A DNA stretch of 62,000 nt from Zygnema cylindricum. Its lineage: Eukaryota; Streptophyta; Zygnematophyceae; Zygnematales; Zygnemataceae. The notes beneath the pieces are model-generated. The model was not told the origin of the DNA and ran no database searches. It saw only the letters and a list, made by a program, of their open reading frames with translations. How positions within the stretch are numbered: the stretch's first letter is position 1; every line of letters begins with the position of its first letter. The DNA is taken from the NCBI GenBank assembly GCA_037447655.1, contig JBBHKE010002568.1, positions 132,711 through 194,710 on the forward strand, written 5' to 3'. Both the position numbers and the translations under genes were made by a program. This document shows, in pieces, positions 1 through 10,390 of this stretch.

Positions 1-92
1 GAGAGGGGGGAGAGGGAGGGGGGAGAGGCAGGGGGAGAGGGGGGGAGAGCGGGGGAAGGGAAGAGCCGGGAAGAGGGAGAGGGGGGAGACAC
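1..92. repeat. GA-rich low-complexity tract
   Basis: Almost pure purine (GA/GGGA) tract at the left edge. It lies upstream of the first visible Lon exon and so is probably intronic. It is purine-rich in the sense strand, the opposite of the CT tracts in later introns of the same gene. Confidence 0.8.
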
Positions 93-606
93 TTCATGTT
101 TTACATGTTTAAAAAAAACTAGGAATGAGATAATTGGTTTTTTAAACAATTCAAATGGTCTGCGGTTTTTTTCTTGTCTCCTCTCCAACTCCTTCACCTA
201 TGCGTACCTCTTTCTACCTTTTGAAAATCCCACCTGTCCTCTCTTTTCACCTGTTAAAAATCCACCTGTCCCATAATTCAGTGACAAATTAATTGACTAT
301 CCACGCAACAATTATCCAGGAAGAATGAAATAATAAAATATAATCTAGGAACTAATCTTTTAACTGTTTATGGACATCTTCTGTGCCCATTTTTCACCAT
401 TTATCGTTTGTTAACTACTTGTGGGCTGTTTCTACGTCCAATTTTTGACTAGTGTGAACTGTCTCCGTCCATGTTTTAAATTTTTTTTGTTTGTTAACTT
501 TTTATGGACTGTTTCTATGCCCAATTTTTGGCTATTATAAACTGTCTCTGTCCATTTTTCATCTATTTATGGTTTTTATGGACTGTTTCTATGTCCCATT
601 TTTCAG
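93..606 (+). repeat. Lon intron (3' part) with degenerate tandem units ending in the splice acceptor
   Basis: Non-coding. From about 366 to 606 there are six imperfect units of 26-55 bp (near 368, 421, 454, 504, 538 and 578), each resembling TATGGACTGTTTCTATGCCC followed by a T-run. The last unit supplies the acceptor CAG at 604-606 of the first visible Lon exon. Nothing recognisable is seen between 93 and 366. Confidence 0.6.
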
Positions 607-3600
607 TTGGGGCGAGGCCATGCGGGAGATCCTGCGAGTGCCCTTCTCGAACTTTTGGATCCGGAACAAAACGCAACTTTTTTGGACCATTATCTCGATG
701 TACCCATCGATCTCTCCAAGGTGGGCGACAGACAATTTTGTTTTTCTTTTCCTTTTTTGGTCTTTTTTGTTTTTTTTTTTGTTGTTTCTTTTTTTTTTAG
801 GGTTCAGCTTGGATTTGTCCTTGAAACAAGATCATTACCGTTTTGCATCAAAAAAAAAAAATTTGTTGGGGGTTCATCCATCAATCGAAAACAGTTTTTT
901 ACGATAAGAAATTGTTTCACTGTTTCACAATAAGGAATTGATTGTTTGTTAATTTACCCATCGCACAATATGAAGTTTTTAAGTCAAATTTTTGAATTCT
1001 TATTCTTTAACTACGCATAGAAGCCTGGCCTCTCTGTAGAACAGTAATAAAGGTTTTTTGGACAATATGCAGAAATACCACTTTATTACGACCTTTTCCG
1101 ATGTATTTTAAAACCGGTTTTGAGATTTTCGTTGTTTCCTCTTTTTTTGTTTTCTTTTTCTGATTTCTTTTTCTTTGTTTGTAGGTCCTCTTTGTTTGTA
1201 CTGCAAATGTCTTAGACACAATTCCGGGCCCTCTTCTGGACCGAATGGAAGTAATTCGACTTGTGGGGTATATTACGGATGAAAAAATGCATATTGCGAG
1301 AGGATATTTGGAACCAAATGCAAGAAAGGCGTCTGGAGTCGCTTTGGAACAGGTGAGAAAAAGAGTTTAACTTTGGTTTTGATGGTAAATTCGAGGTTTC
1401 CTGGTTGTATGGGAAGATAATATGAGAATTTAGTATAAGAATACAATGTGAGAATATAATGTGAGAATATGGATTTTTTAAGTTTTCCCACAAAGGGAAT
1501 AGGATTTAGATTACTCTTTGCTGTCTTCATATCTTCGCTGTTCATGGGGATTCTTTGTAGGACTTCTTTCTCTCATATGTTATTATCTTTAGGTGATTGG
1601 AAAATCTGATTGGGAGAAGATTATAGTAAGGTTATTCCATATCTGGTTTTTGACTTCTAATATCTTCTTAATGAAATCTGGGAGAGAGGAACTGAAGTGA
1701 GTAAGAGGAAACATTGCTTTTTCTATACTTAGCGATTGCTATGTGAATTGCTACTGTTTGTCGATATGTTAAAAGATTGCCTTGCTCCGATTTCAGCTTT
1801 AGAAATCTTCTAATTGTTTTAATGTTTCTTCTCAAGCAAAATTTTCTTGTTTTAAACTTTTTTGTGTGAATCCACAAAGCTTAGAAGCCTATGTTTGAAA
1901 TGTGACATATCTTAACTCCTATGTTTTTTTGTCTTTTCAACACATACTTTTTAACAAAATCCTTTTTAATGGATTGTACCTCTAAACTCTTACTTGTAGA
2001 GACTTTTAACTGTTGCCTTCACTTTTCACCTAAATCCTCTCTAATTGAATTATTTTTTTTATGATTTTTTTTGCAACTGAATCCCTTTGAACTGACACCT
2101 TTTTAACTGAATCTTTTATAACTGATGCCACTTGAACTGGTATCCTTTAACTCATACTTTTAACTGACACTTTTGCATGGAACAGGTGGAAATGACAGAG
2201 GACGCCTTACACACTCTTATTGAAGATTATTGCAGAGAAGCCGGAGTACGATCTTTGCAAAAACAAATCGAGAAGATTTACCGAAAGGTCATATTCGAGT
2301 CTCAACTTTTTTAAATTTTAATCTTTTAGAAACCTTTCTGACTTATGTTTGGTATTCTTTTTTTTTCTGTTTTGTTCAAGTAGAGAGACGTTGATTGTCT
2401 TTTGCCACTTGAAAAATGGTGGTTTTGTATGTTATGGGGACTGTTGTGATTTATTTTTCAATTAATAGTCCTTGTAAAATGTTTTTCTGTAATATGTGGA
2501 CAATTTTGGTTCCCATTCAGGGCTAGTGATGTCCAAATTTCTGATATGAAATTTATTTTTTTAAGACGGGAACAAAAACTGTATGTGTCTCAAGGAAAAA
2601 TACATAAAAAACTACATAGCCTTGAATACATATTTCGTCAGAGAAGGTAGACCACCTATTTATGTATGTTACAATAGGGTGTAGATAAAAAACACATTTA
2701 AAACTCGACTCGAATTAGAACTGTAATTAGAAAATGCATCTATTTTTGCTGTGAGTGTCGTTTATTGTCACTTGTTCTGTAAATGAATCAATTTCAACCT
2801 GATAGCTGTTATTTTAAATATGTTTGTGACTCATGTATATGGGCTCTTTTTTTTATTGTTTTTATTGCTTTGTTGGTTATTTTGTTTTTTTTTTTTTTTT
2901 GTTTGATTGCAGATTGCACTGGAGATCGTTCGCCGAGAAGAGGAGATAAACTTGAACGAGAAGAAAGAAACAAAATCAGCAACGGAAGAGAACGTAACTG
3001 AAACAGTACAACCCTCAAATGTTGAAGAGATATCAGAAAAAATATTGAGTGGAGAAAAGGGAAGTGGTGAAGAACTTGTCGCTGAATTGATCGGAGGAGA
3101 AGATGAAGAAATGAAACTGAAGGAAGAACTTAAAAACAAAGTCAAAGAAGCTCAAAAACTCGTTGAAGAGGAGGAGAAGAAACTCAAGCAGGTGACCTTT
3201 TTTAAATGTTTTTTTTTTTTGGCATCACTCTGATAATCTGTTCTTTTTTTTAATCAAAGAACGAAGGACAGACTTGGTAGAGTAAGGAAAATATGTGGTT
3301 TCCTAACCTAATCCACTTCAATATTTAGTGTTGATCAAATGCTTTTGTCTGAGGGAATGCCATCTTTGATGGGTACGAAATTTTGGGTCGTTTTTTCTTT
3401 TTCCTCACTGAAGCTCTTTTGTTCATTTTAACATAAAAATAGAAAGGATTATGAAGGATTGGATATAGCAACAGCATGAGTTTTGACTGTTTTTTTTTTA
3501 TGTACCTGCGTCTTAACCTTCAAAATTTTCTCTAAGATGTTAGTCTCATTAAACATTTCCCTCTCTCTCCCCCTCTCTCCCTCCCTCTCCCTCACTCCCT

Positions 3601-5750
3601 CGCCACTTTCTTCTTCTCTCCCCTTCTCCTCTCCGTCTCTCTCTCCCTCTCCCCTCTCGCTATCCCTCTCCCTCCCCTTTTCCCCTTCTCCTTCTCTCCC
3701 TCTTCCCATCTTTCCCTCTCTCTCCCTCTCTCCCTCCCTCCCCTTTCGCCTTCCCCTCCTCCTCCCCTCCCCCTCCCCTGCCCCTCCTCCTGCCCTCTCC
3801 TCCAACTCCATTTCATTCCCTTCCCTTCCCTTCCTTCACAGGAGCTGGAGAGTCCCACCGTCTTGCCAGCTCAGCAGAGAGAGGACGAACCGGGAAGTCG
3901 CGTGATTGGTCCAAAAATTATTGTGGATAAAGAAAACCTTTTGAATTACGCCGGACAACCCATTTTTCACAACGAAAAGCTTTATGAAAAAACTCCGTTA
4001 GGAGTCGTTATGGGACTTGCTTGGACGGCTATGGGAGGATCCACACTATATGTGGAAACTAGTGTGGTAGAGAAGGTAAGTGAGAATACTTCTTGTGAGT
4101 TTTTTCGCTTTTCGGGTTTCTTTTCTTTTTTTTCTTTTCGGTGGTTCTCTTTTGGTTTTTTTGTCTTTTTGACGCAATGGTGTACAGGTGAGGAAAGGTA
4201 AGAAATGGAAAGTTTAGTCTAATTTGGTTGTTTTTATGGATTCTTTTTTTTGTTTTGGGAGGATGCACACTAATGTGGAGACAAGAGTAGTGGAGAAAAA
4301 TATTATTTCTTTTTCAGGTTTCCTTTTTTTTTTTCAGGAAATTTACTTTTCCTTTTTGGTGTGATGGGGATCGGAAAAGGAAACGTAAGAAAATTGGGGA
4401 CAATTTGGTTGTTTACTGGGTCTTAATTTGATTTTTGTCCTTTTTCTTTTTCTTTTTCTTTTTATGTTTTGTTTTTTGACTCTGGGCTTATTTATGGATT
4501 TGATCGGGGGAAGAGGGTACTTGTGTTTCTCCTTTCTTTTATATGTTTTTTTTCTTCTTTTTTCGGGTTAGTTTTGCTTACTTTGAAGGAAAGCGAAGGT
4601 AAGAAGTGAGTTGTTTTGATAACACTTTTAAAACCAGAAACTTTGACACAACGCCCTTCTCCTCTTCCCACTCTCCCTCTCTCCCCCTCATTTACTCCCT
4701 CTCCCTCTTCTCCCCATTCCTCTCTCCCTTGCTCCTTTGCGTCTCTTCTCCTCCCACGCCTCGTCTTCATCCCTCTCTCTAACTCCATTTGTTCCTCTCC
4801 TCTTCCCGTGTCTCTCCCTCTCTCCCTCTACAGGGTGAGGGAAAGGGTGTTCTCACTCTCACCGGACAGCTTGGAGATGTGATGAGAGAAAGTGCTACCA
4901 TCGCTCACACTGTCGCTAGACGAATTTTTAAGTCCTCTATTGCCTCCTCGTCCAATCAAAATCTTTCTCCGTCGACAAATTCTTCCTCCAATCCTTCCTC
5001 CAACCATTCCTCCTCTCCTTCCTCCTCTTCTTCCTCCTTTCAAGACCTTTCTCCCTCGACGAATCTTCCCTCGTTGAACGAAAACGTTTCGTCCGTGATT
5101 CCGTCAGAGAATCAGAATTTTTTTTCGCAGGCCCAACTGCATCTGCACGTGCCAGCTGGCGCCACCCCAAAGGACGGTCCAAGTGCCGGGTGTACAATGA
5201 TTACTTCTATGCTCTCATTGGCTCTCGGGAAACCTGTACGACCGGATTTGGCGATGACGGGAGAGGTTACTTTGACTGGGAGAGTGTTGCCCATCGGAGG
5301 GGTAAATGAACCTTCTCTTCTTTTTTCCTCTCCTCTTTTCGCAGTTTTTTTATCTGTTTTTCTACTTTTTTCTCGAGTGTTTTTTTTTGTTTTTTGTACA
5401 ATACAAAAAATTGTCGATTGTATTGCGGCCATTTGGAAAAAGGCTCATATAGTCAAAATTGATGTTGTCTTTTTCTTTTTTCGAGAAAGAAGACCACTGA
5501 TTTCGACTAAGAATATGCTTTGGCAAACTTTTTTTTTTTCGGGCAGGTGAAGGAGAAAACTGTTGCTGCCCGGAGAAGTGGAGTGAAAACTATCGTTTTT
5601 CCGAGGGCAAATAAGAGAGATTTTGATGAACTTCCTGCCCATGTTAAAGAGGGACTAGATGTCCATTTTGCAGAAACCTACGAAGAAATATACAAACTCG
5701 CCTTCGAATACGAAATGTCGTCGGAAGAGAAAACACAAAAAAAATCTTAA
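607..5750 (+). CDS. LON1: ATP-dependent Lon protease, mitochondrial type (3' part, 7 exons)
   Basis: AAA+ serine protease that degrades damaged mitochondrial matrix proteins. Exons: 607-720, 1185-1352, 2186-2287, 2913-3191, 3842-4075, 4834-5301, 5547-5750. All junctions are GT-AG and in phase 0, giving 522 residues and a stop. The first exon starts at [20 protein letters not shown], just after Walker B, so the N-domain and Walker A lie left of the window. Exon 5 has [20 protein letters not shown]. Exon 6 has the catalytic Ser in [10 protein letters not shown] (fragment residue 416) and exon 7 the catalytic Lys in VKEKTVAAR (457). Two insertions are unusual: an acidic E/K-rich stretch of about 80 residues in exon 4, and a Ser/Asn/Pro-rich stretch of about 60 residues in exon 6, inside the protease domain. 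Because exons are in phase 0, exon loss would keep frame. The protease-domain wording fits the mitochondrial rather than the peroxisomal paralogue; no targeting peptide is visible. Confidence 0.95.
1980..2185 (+). repeat. Array of branch-point-like TTTAACTGAC units before a Lon acceptor
   Basis: The last 200 bases of the Lon intron 1353-2185 hold about ten imperfect copies of a motif like TTTTAACTGAC or GAACTGACACC, spaced 12-25 bases apart and separated by T/C runs. Each copy resembles a plant branch-point sequence (YTRAY). The array stops at the acceptor at 2184-2185. Confidence 0.55.
3558..3840 (+). repeat. CT-rich tract filling the 3' end of a Lon intron
   Basis: About 280 bases of nearly pure CCCTCT/CTTC repeat in the sense strand, running directly into the acceptor of the exon at 3842. 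Long reading frames across it on both strands are products of the repeat, not genes. Confidence 0.85.
4655..4832 (+). repeat. CT-rich tract before Lon exon 6
   Basis: Pyrimidine-rich tract of about 175 bases (CCTCTCCC variants) reaching the CAG acceptor of the exon at 4834. It is the second such tract in this gene and again has CT on the coding strand. Confidence 0.8.
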
Positions 5751-5761
5751 AAGTGGTTCGA

Positions 5762-5767
5762 AATAAA
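5762..5767 (+). promoter_or_regulatory. Possible poly(A) signal of the Lon gene
   Basis: AATAAA eleven bases after the stop codon. A match to the canonical hexamer, but plant and algal signals are loose, so only suggestive. Confidence 0.35.
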
Positions 5768-6372
5768 AACAGGAACTTCTTTGTGAACCGATGTTTGGTT
5801 TATGTGATTGGTTGGATTGCAACTGTATTTAGTTTATAAAAAAGTCAACTAGTGAAAGGGAGAGTTTTGCTTGTAGTTAAGAATACAAGTGGAGACTTTT
5901 GTCTTTTATGTTGACTTTTGTCTTCATATGGACCATCTATTTTGGTATTGGTGAGGGAGGTTGCAATTTTTTTTTCTTACCGCGGTACAGATGTACAAAG
6001 AGACTTAGTATTAGAAGTAGGTTTAGGAGTCGTAGAAGGTTCGTGGGAACAAAGGTGCAGTATGGAGTACTTCATGTGTTTTCATTTCGTTTACTTTTTC
6101 TTTGGAGATTTTTATGATGTTGATCAAATATTCGATTTTTTTCGCTAAGTAAATGTCAAAAGAACACACTGTAAATTTGTCCGTGGACAGTTTTCGAAAC
6201 TGCTGTGAAAATATTTATTAGTTTACAGAAGTTTCGTTCAGGTTTCTACGAGTTTCAAACCCTATGCTGGTTTTGTTCATTTATCTAAACTCTCAAAAGG
6301 TCGGTACTCCAGTTTATTTGGAGAGGTTGATCGACGGTTTGAATGTACGAAGACAGTTGTCAACGCCATATG
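5768..6372. other. Intergenic spacer, no gene recognised
   Basis: AT-rich downstream region of Lon. Short reading frames have no recognisable family motif, and no RNA gene or clear repeat was seen. Confidence 0.6.
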
Positions 6373-6900
6373 TGGGTTGGGGTTGTAGTTTTGGTTTAGT
6401 GAGTTGCCATGCTTTTTATTTTGAGATTGGGCATAGTTCAAAAGTAGGCGTTTTTATGGTAGGCCTTTGGTCGGCGACTTTATCGTAAGTTGTGTTATGG
6501 GCTTTTCATGTGATTTTCTTAGATCCCTACTTTGATCAGTGACCGTCCGATCGTCCGAATGTGATGGTATAAATAATTTTTTTTGGTCCGAATGTTTTAA
6601 TTGGTCCAGTTTTTGGTCCGAATGTTTTAAGAAGTCCGAATAGGTCCGAATGCAATATGGGTCTTAAGGCCATATTGTATGTTTTGCATACAATAGGCAT
6701 ATTGTATGGGCCTACTTTCACCTACTTTTGAACTATGAGTTTGGGTGCTTTTTTTTTACTTGCCATTTTTATGTGTTCACGTTGCTTTCTTTGTTTTTTA
6801 TTGACCTGCTTGTAGTTTTTCAGTTTTGGCCATGCCACCCCTTTTGTACCCCCAGACTCAGATGGTTTACCATTGTGCTTTTTAATATATCCTATCTCTT
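6373..6900 (+). mobile_element. 5'-truncated LINE 3' tail, interrupted by a MITE
   Basis: With the MITE at 6432-6737 removed, the two flanks read as a diverged copy of the 3' end of the LINE at 10175-10390. They share the GGTTGTAGTT...GCTTTT...TTTTGAG start, TTTTTCAGTTTTGGCCATGC, a CCCC/TTTTGTACCCCC stretch, and the terminal hairpin GATGGTTTACCAT followed by TGCTTTTTAAT. It carries no coding sequence. The 5' truncation is typical of target-primed reverse transcription. Confidence 0.75.
6432..6737 (+). mobile_element. MITE family B, copy 1 (internally deleted), 8-bp TSD
   Basis: Terminal inverted repeats CATAGTTCAAAAGTAGG and CCTACTTTTGAACTATG. Flanks AGATTGGG (6424-6431) and AGTTTGGG (6738-6745) form an 8-bp target duplication with one mismatch. 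At 306 bp it lacks about 165-200 bp of interior found in the 506-509 bp copies at 45751 and 52641. No coding capacity. Eight-base duplications are typical of hAT-type transposition. Confidence 0.85.
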
Positions 6901-7300
6901 CCTCATATGTGGTTGGATGATACTATTTGAGCATCATATCTGAAAAGGTTGTACAAAAATCACATATGGTTTTTTCAATTGGTATAATACTCGAGTAATG
7001 CAAGAAACCATGTATAACGTTCCAATTGTTTCTGCCCATTAAATTTATGGTTTGATTCTGGCTCAAGGTGAGCATTTCTGGTTCTCATTTTACATTTCAC
7101 TGTCAAACTTAGTGAAGCAATCAAGTTGTGTGAGCCTCGAGGGTGTAGCAATGTTTTGGGTGTCACAACCTTTTTGCCGCTGGGGCCGGTATTTCCCTTC
7201 ACACACGGAGTTGTTGACATTCTATAACCCTGGGTGGTCCTTTGTCTATCACCTCTCCTCAATCGTCGTCGATCACACTCCCCTCCTGCCCCAAAGATGA
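6901..7300. other. Spacer or 5' untranslated part of the LINE
   Basis: No clear coding signal. GC content rises from about 7130 toward the LINE ORF, so part may be the element's 5' region; its 5' end could not be defined because no full second copy is present. Confidence 0.4.
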
Positions 7301-7303
7301 GGA

Positions 7304-10300
7304 TTGGAATTTCGTTCGTTAGTTAGATGTTTGGGGGGCTTACGATTTGGGAGCTCCCCGCCCGCGATTGTACACCCGTATACCTCTGGCCGTCAGGACA
7401 ATAGTACAAGATGCCCTCCACCTCCCGTTGTCCCACATTTCTTCAAACCTTGCTCCTTGGCACCTTCTTCTTATGTTCTCTCTCTGGATGCTAGTCCTTC
7501 CAGGTCGTGGAGGGGGCAGTGGGGCTAGAGAAACTATGGCCCGTTATCGCCGATTCCTTCGTGGTGACTAGAAGGCCCTCCACGCCGAGCATGAGGATCG
7601 GGTATCGAGCACCTCTTTCATACCACATCGGCCACCTAGGCCATCGGATGTCCTGGCCTCTTATCGTCGAGCAATTCACTTAGGCCGTGTTGGTGAGCTT
7701 TCTCCAGCGGTTCGGGCCCTACAGCCATTCACCCTTGCCGCCGAATCTTCTTCCACTATTGAGGTCCTTCAAGCTCTCCACCCCCTTGCCCCTTCCCCTT
7801 TACCCCCTTCCATCCACGCCTTTGAACCTTCTAAGAGTTTTACTTTGGACCGGGAGGTTTTCATTAAGGCTCTTAGCTCTTCTCCTCACCTTTCAGCGGG
7901 GGGGCCCTCGAGCACAGTGTATGAGTTGTTTCGCGATGTTTTGCCCTCTGAATCGGGTGCCCGGGGGTTCGATGTGTTTTTTCGAGTATGTTCCCTTATT
8001 GCTAGTGGGGATGTTCCCCCTCGGATTTGTGATTTTCTCACGGTGTCCCGCCTTGTGGCAGTCGCCAAACCTAATGGTGGGATCCGCCCTATCGCCGTGG
8101 GAGAGGTTTTATATAGATTGGTGGCTCGTGCGATATGTCTCTAGCTCCAACCAGCTTTCCATGATTGTTTTTCTCCTCATCAGTTTGGAGTGGCCACGAG
8201 AGGGGGTTGTGAGGCCGTGGTCCACGGGATTTGGGCTTTGTTGGATGTACATCCGGATTGGTTGGTCCTTCAGGTCGATGTTTCCAATGCCTTTAATACG
8301 GTGGATCGGAACGTGATTTTTTCGGAGCTTATGGCGGCTCCATCTCTGGTTGTCCAATTATTCCCCTTTGTGAGGGCTTTCTATTCTTTGACAAGCAGCC
8401 TTTCCTTCTCGGCCGATGGTGATCTCATTCCTCTCTCATCTGCTACTGGCAATCGCCAAGGCGACCCTCTCGGCGGACCTTTGTTCGTCCTCGCCCATTA
8501 CCGGGCCTTTCGTGCCTCCGCAGCCGCCTTCCCTTCTTGCCTTTTTCCTTCGGTCGCAGATGATACGCACATTATTGGGCCCAAAGAACAAGTCGTGTTG
8601 GCATATGATTTTTTCAGGGAACGTTTAGCCGAACTCAACCTTTCAGTTCAACCGTCGAAGTGTGTTATTTGGTCTCCTCATGATATTCCACTTTCGTTTA
8701 CTACCCCTCCTGGTTTTCAAACCCCTTCTCCCTCCGATGGCATTCGTGTGCTTGGTTGCCCCCTTGGTTCAGATACTTTCGTGACCCAATTCCTTCATGA
8801 TGCTTTACAGACAGATCTAGCCCAAGTGGACGATCTTCCTCGCCTTCCTGATCCCCAAGTTGCTTTTGCTAGGTGTTTTCCTCGCCGCCCTTCTTATCTT
8901 ACTCGTACTTCCCCTCCCACTCCGACATTTATCTCCTCTCTCTCTCGGCTTTTGACGATCGCCTCATGGAAGTCCTCCACACTCTGTTAGGTCGGGGGGC
9001 ATTTGATCGCGAGTCTGGGCCATCAGCCCTCATTCAGGCATCCCTCCCTGTCTCTACTTTGGGGGTTGGGTCTACTATCCACTGCTCGTGTTGCTCCCGC
9101 TGCCTATTTGGGAAGTTGGTGTCTTATTGCCTCCACTCTTGTTTCCCGTTTCTTGGCTGGGGACACCCCCGTTCTAGCTACTGTTATCCCCCGGGTTTCA
9201 GACGGTGTGTTCGCCATCCAACGATCTCTATTGGACGCGTCACGTTCTCTTCCTCCCCATGCTCTAGTGGATGTGCCAATTTTCTCCACCCTTGTTACAA
9301 AATCAGTTGAGCGTGTCCAGGAATCCATTTTTGATCAGGTTGTTTCCGCCATTAAATCCGACCTTCTCAAGGCGCTTCCCTCCGATTCTTTGCGTGCCCG
9401 TCTTCTCTCTTGTGGCGGACCTGGTTCTGGGTCTTGGCTTTTCGCTATACCGATTTTGTCCACTCTCCGATTCTCACCGGCTGAGTTCACCACCGCCCTC
9501 CAGTTTTGCCTTGGCCTCCCCCATCCTCCTTTACTTGGCTCTCTTGTTTGTGCACGTGGTCGCGTCTTGGGGGCCGATGGTGTCCATTTGCTTCGTTGCT
9601 CCCATGGGGGAGATTTAATCCAGGCGCACGACACTATTCGCGATTCCGTTGCGATTATCACTTCAGAGGGGGGCTTTTCTGTGCGTCGGGAAGTTTCTCA
9701 TATTATTCCCAAGCGTCGGATCGATGTTGTTCTGCTTGATGGTGCCCGTCGCATCTTTGGTGATATTGTTTTGGCGAACCCTACTTCAGCTACAGTTGTT
9801 GGTCAGGCGGCTCGACATGTTGGGGTGGCGGCTCGTGATGCCGCTAAGGCGAAGGAGCGTGATTATGCTCACCGGGACCCTATGGATGACTTTATTCCGA
9901 TGGCGGTCGAGATCTTTGGTTGTCTGGGTGTTGCAGTGGACGAGTTTCTCCGTACTTGCGCTCGACGTGCTTTCGAGCGCCGAGGACCAGGGAGCCCTCC
10001 TCCTTCAGTACTTGTTTTTATCGTCAACGCTTATCTGTGGCTTTACAACGAGTGCAAGCTTCTATTCTCCTCCGATCGGTTGTTGCGGCTATGGATCGTC
10101 GCCGGGTTCCGGAACTCCCTCAACGTGCTCCCCCAGGATGGGGAGACTTACGGGGTTGCCTTTCGTAGTTATTTAATTGGGTTGAGGTTGGAGTTGTAGT
10201 TCTGGCTTTGTCAATTGTCGTGCTTTTCATTTTGAGTTTGGGTGCTTTTATTTTCCTTGTTGTTGTTTTCTTTTTGTTTTTTTTGTGCTGTTATTTTATT

Positions 10301-10390
10301 TCGTAGTTTTTCAGTTTTGGCCATGCCACCCCTTTTGTACCCCCGGACTCAGATGGTTTACCATCGTGCTTTTTAATTTATCCTGCGTAC
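7304..10390 (+). mobile_element. Degenerate non-LTR (LINE-type) retrotransposon
   Basis: GC-rich island in an AT-richer setting with one long broken reading frame (7347-10199) encoding a reverse transcriptase, followed by a 3' tail with the hairpin GATGGTTTACCATC at about 10354. There are no LTRs. The tail matches the truncated copy at 6373-6900 and relics near 37.1 and 38.4 kb, so the family is multi-copy. The 5' boundary is uncertain and the 3' boundary is set by similarity to the 6.9-kb copy. Confidence 0.85.
7347..10199 (+). pseudogene. LINE reverse transcriptase with C-terminal endonuclease-like region, broken
   Basis: The main frame runs from about 7347 to the TAG at 10197-10199. In-frame TAG stops at 7569-7571 and 8142-8144 interrupt it, and coding leaves the frame near 8.93 kb and returns near 9.06 kb. 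RT motifs: VAVAKPNGGIRPIAVGEV (about 8055), motif A VDVSNAFNTVDR (about 8275), motif B GNRQGDPLGGPLF (about 8450), motif C VADDTHIIG, where V replaces the usual Y/F. The C-terminal 250 residues contain RRIDVVLLDG...FGDIVLANP and VEIFGCLGVAVDEFL; the spaced acidic residues resemble a PD-(D/E)XK nuclease core, as in REL-type LINEs. No N-terminal AP endonuclease was seen. Not expected to be functional. Confidence 0.85.

Noticed and set aside
3449-3905. Open frames on both strands over the CT tract in a Lon intron
   Set aside because: Pure CT/GA repeat lacks stops in several frames; it lies between two well-supported Lon exons.
7569-8144. LINE TAG stops read as evidence for an alternative genetic code
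   Set aside because: Host genes (Lon, TIC, phytol kinase) use TAA/TAG normally as stops and the LINE also has frameshifts, so it is simply decayed.
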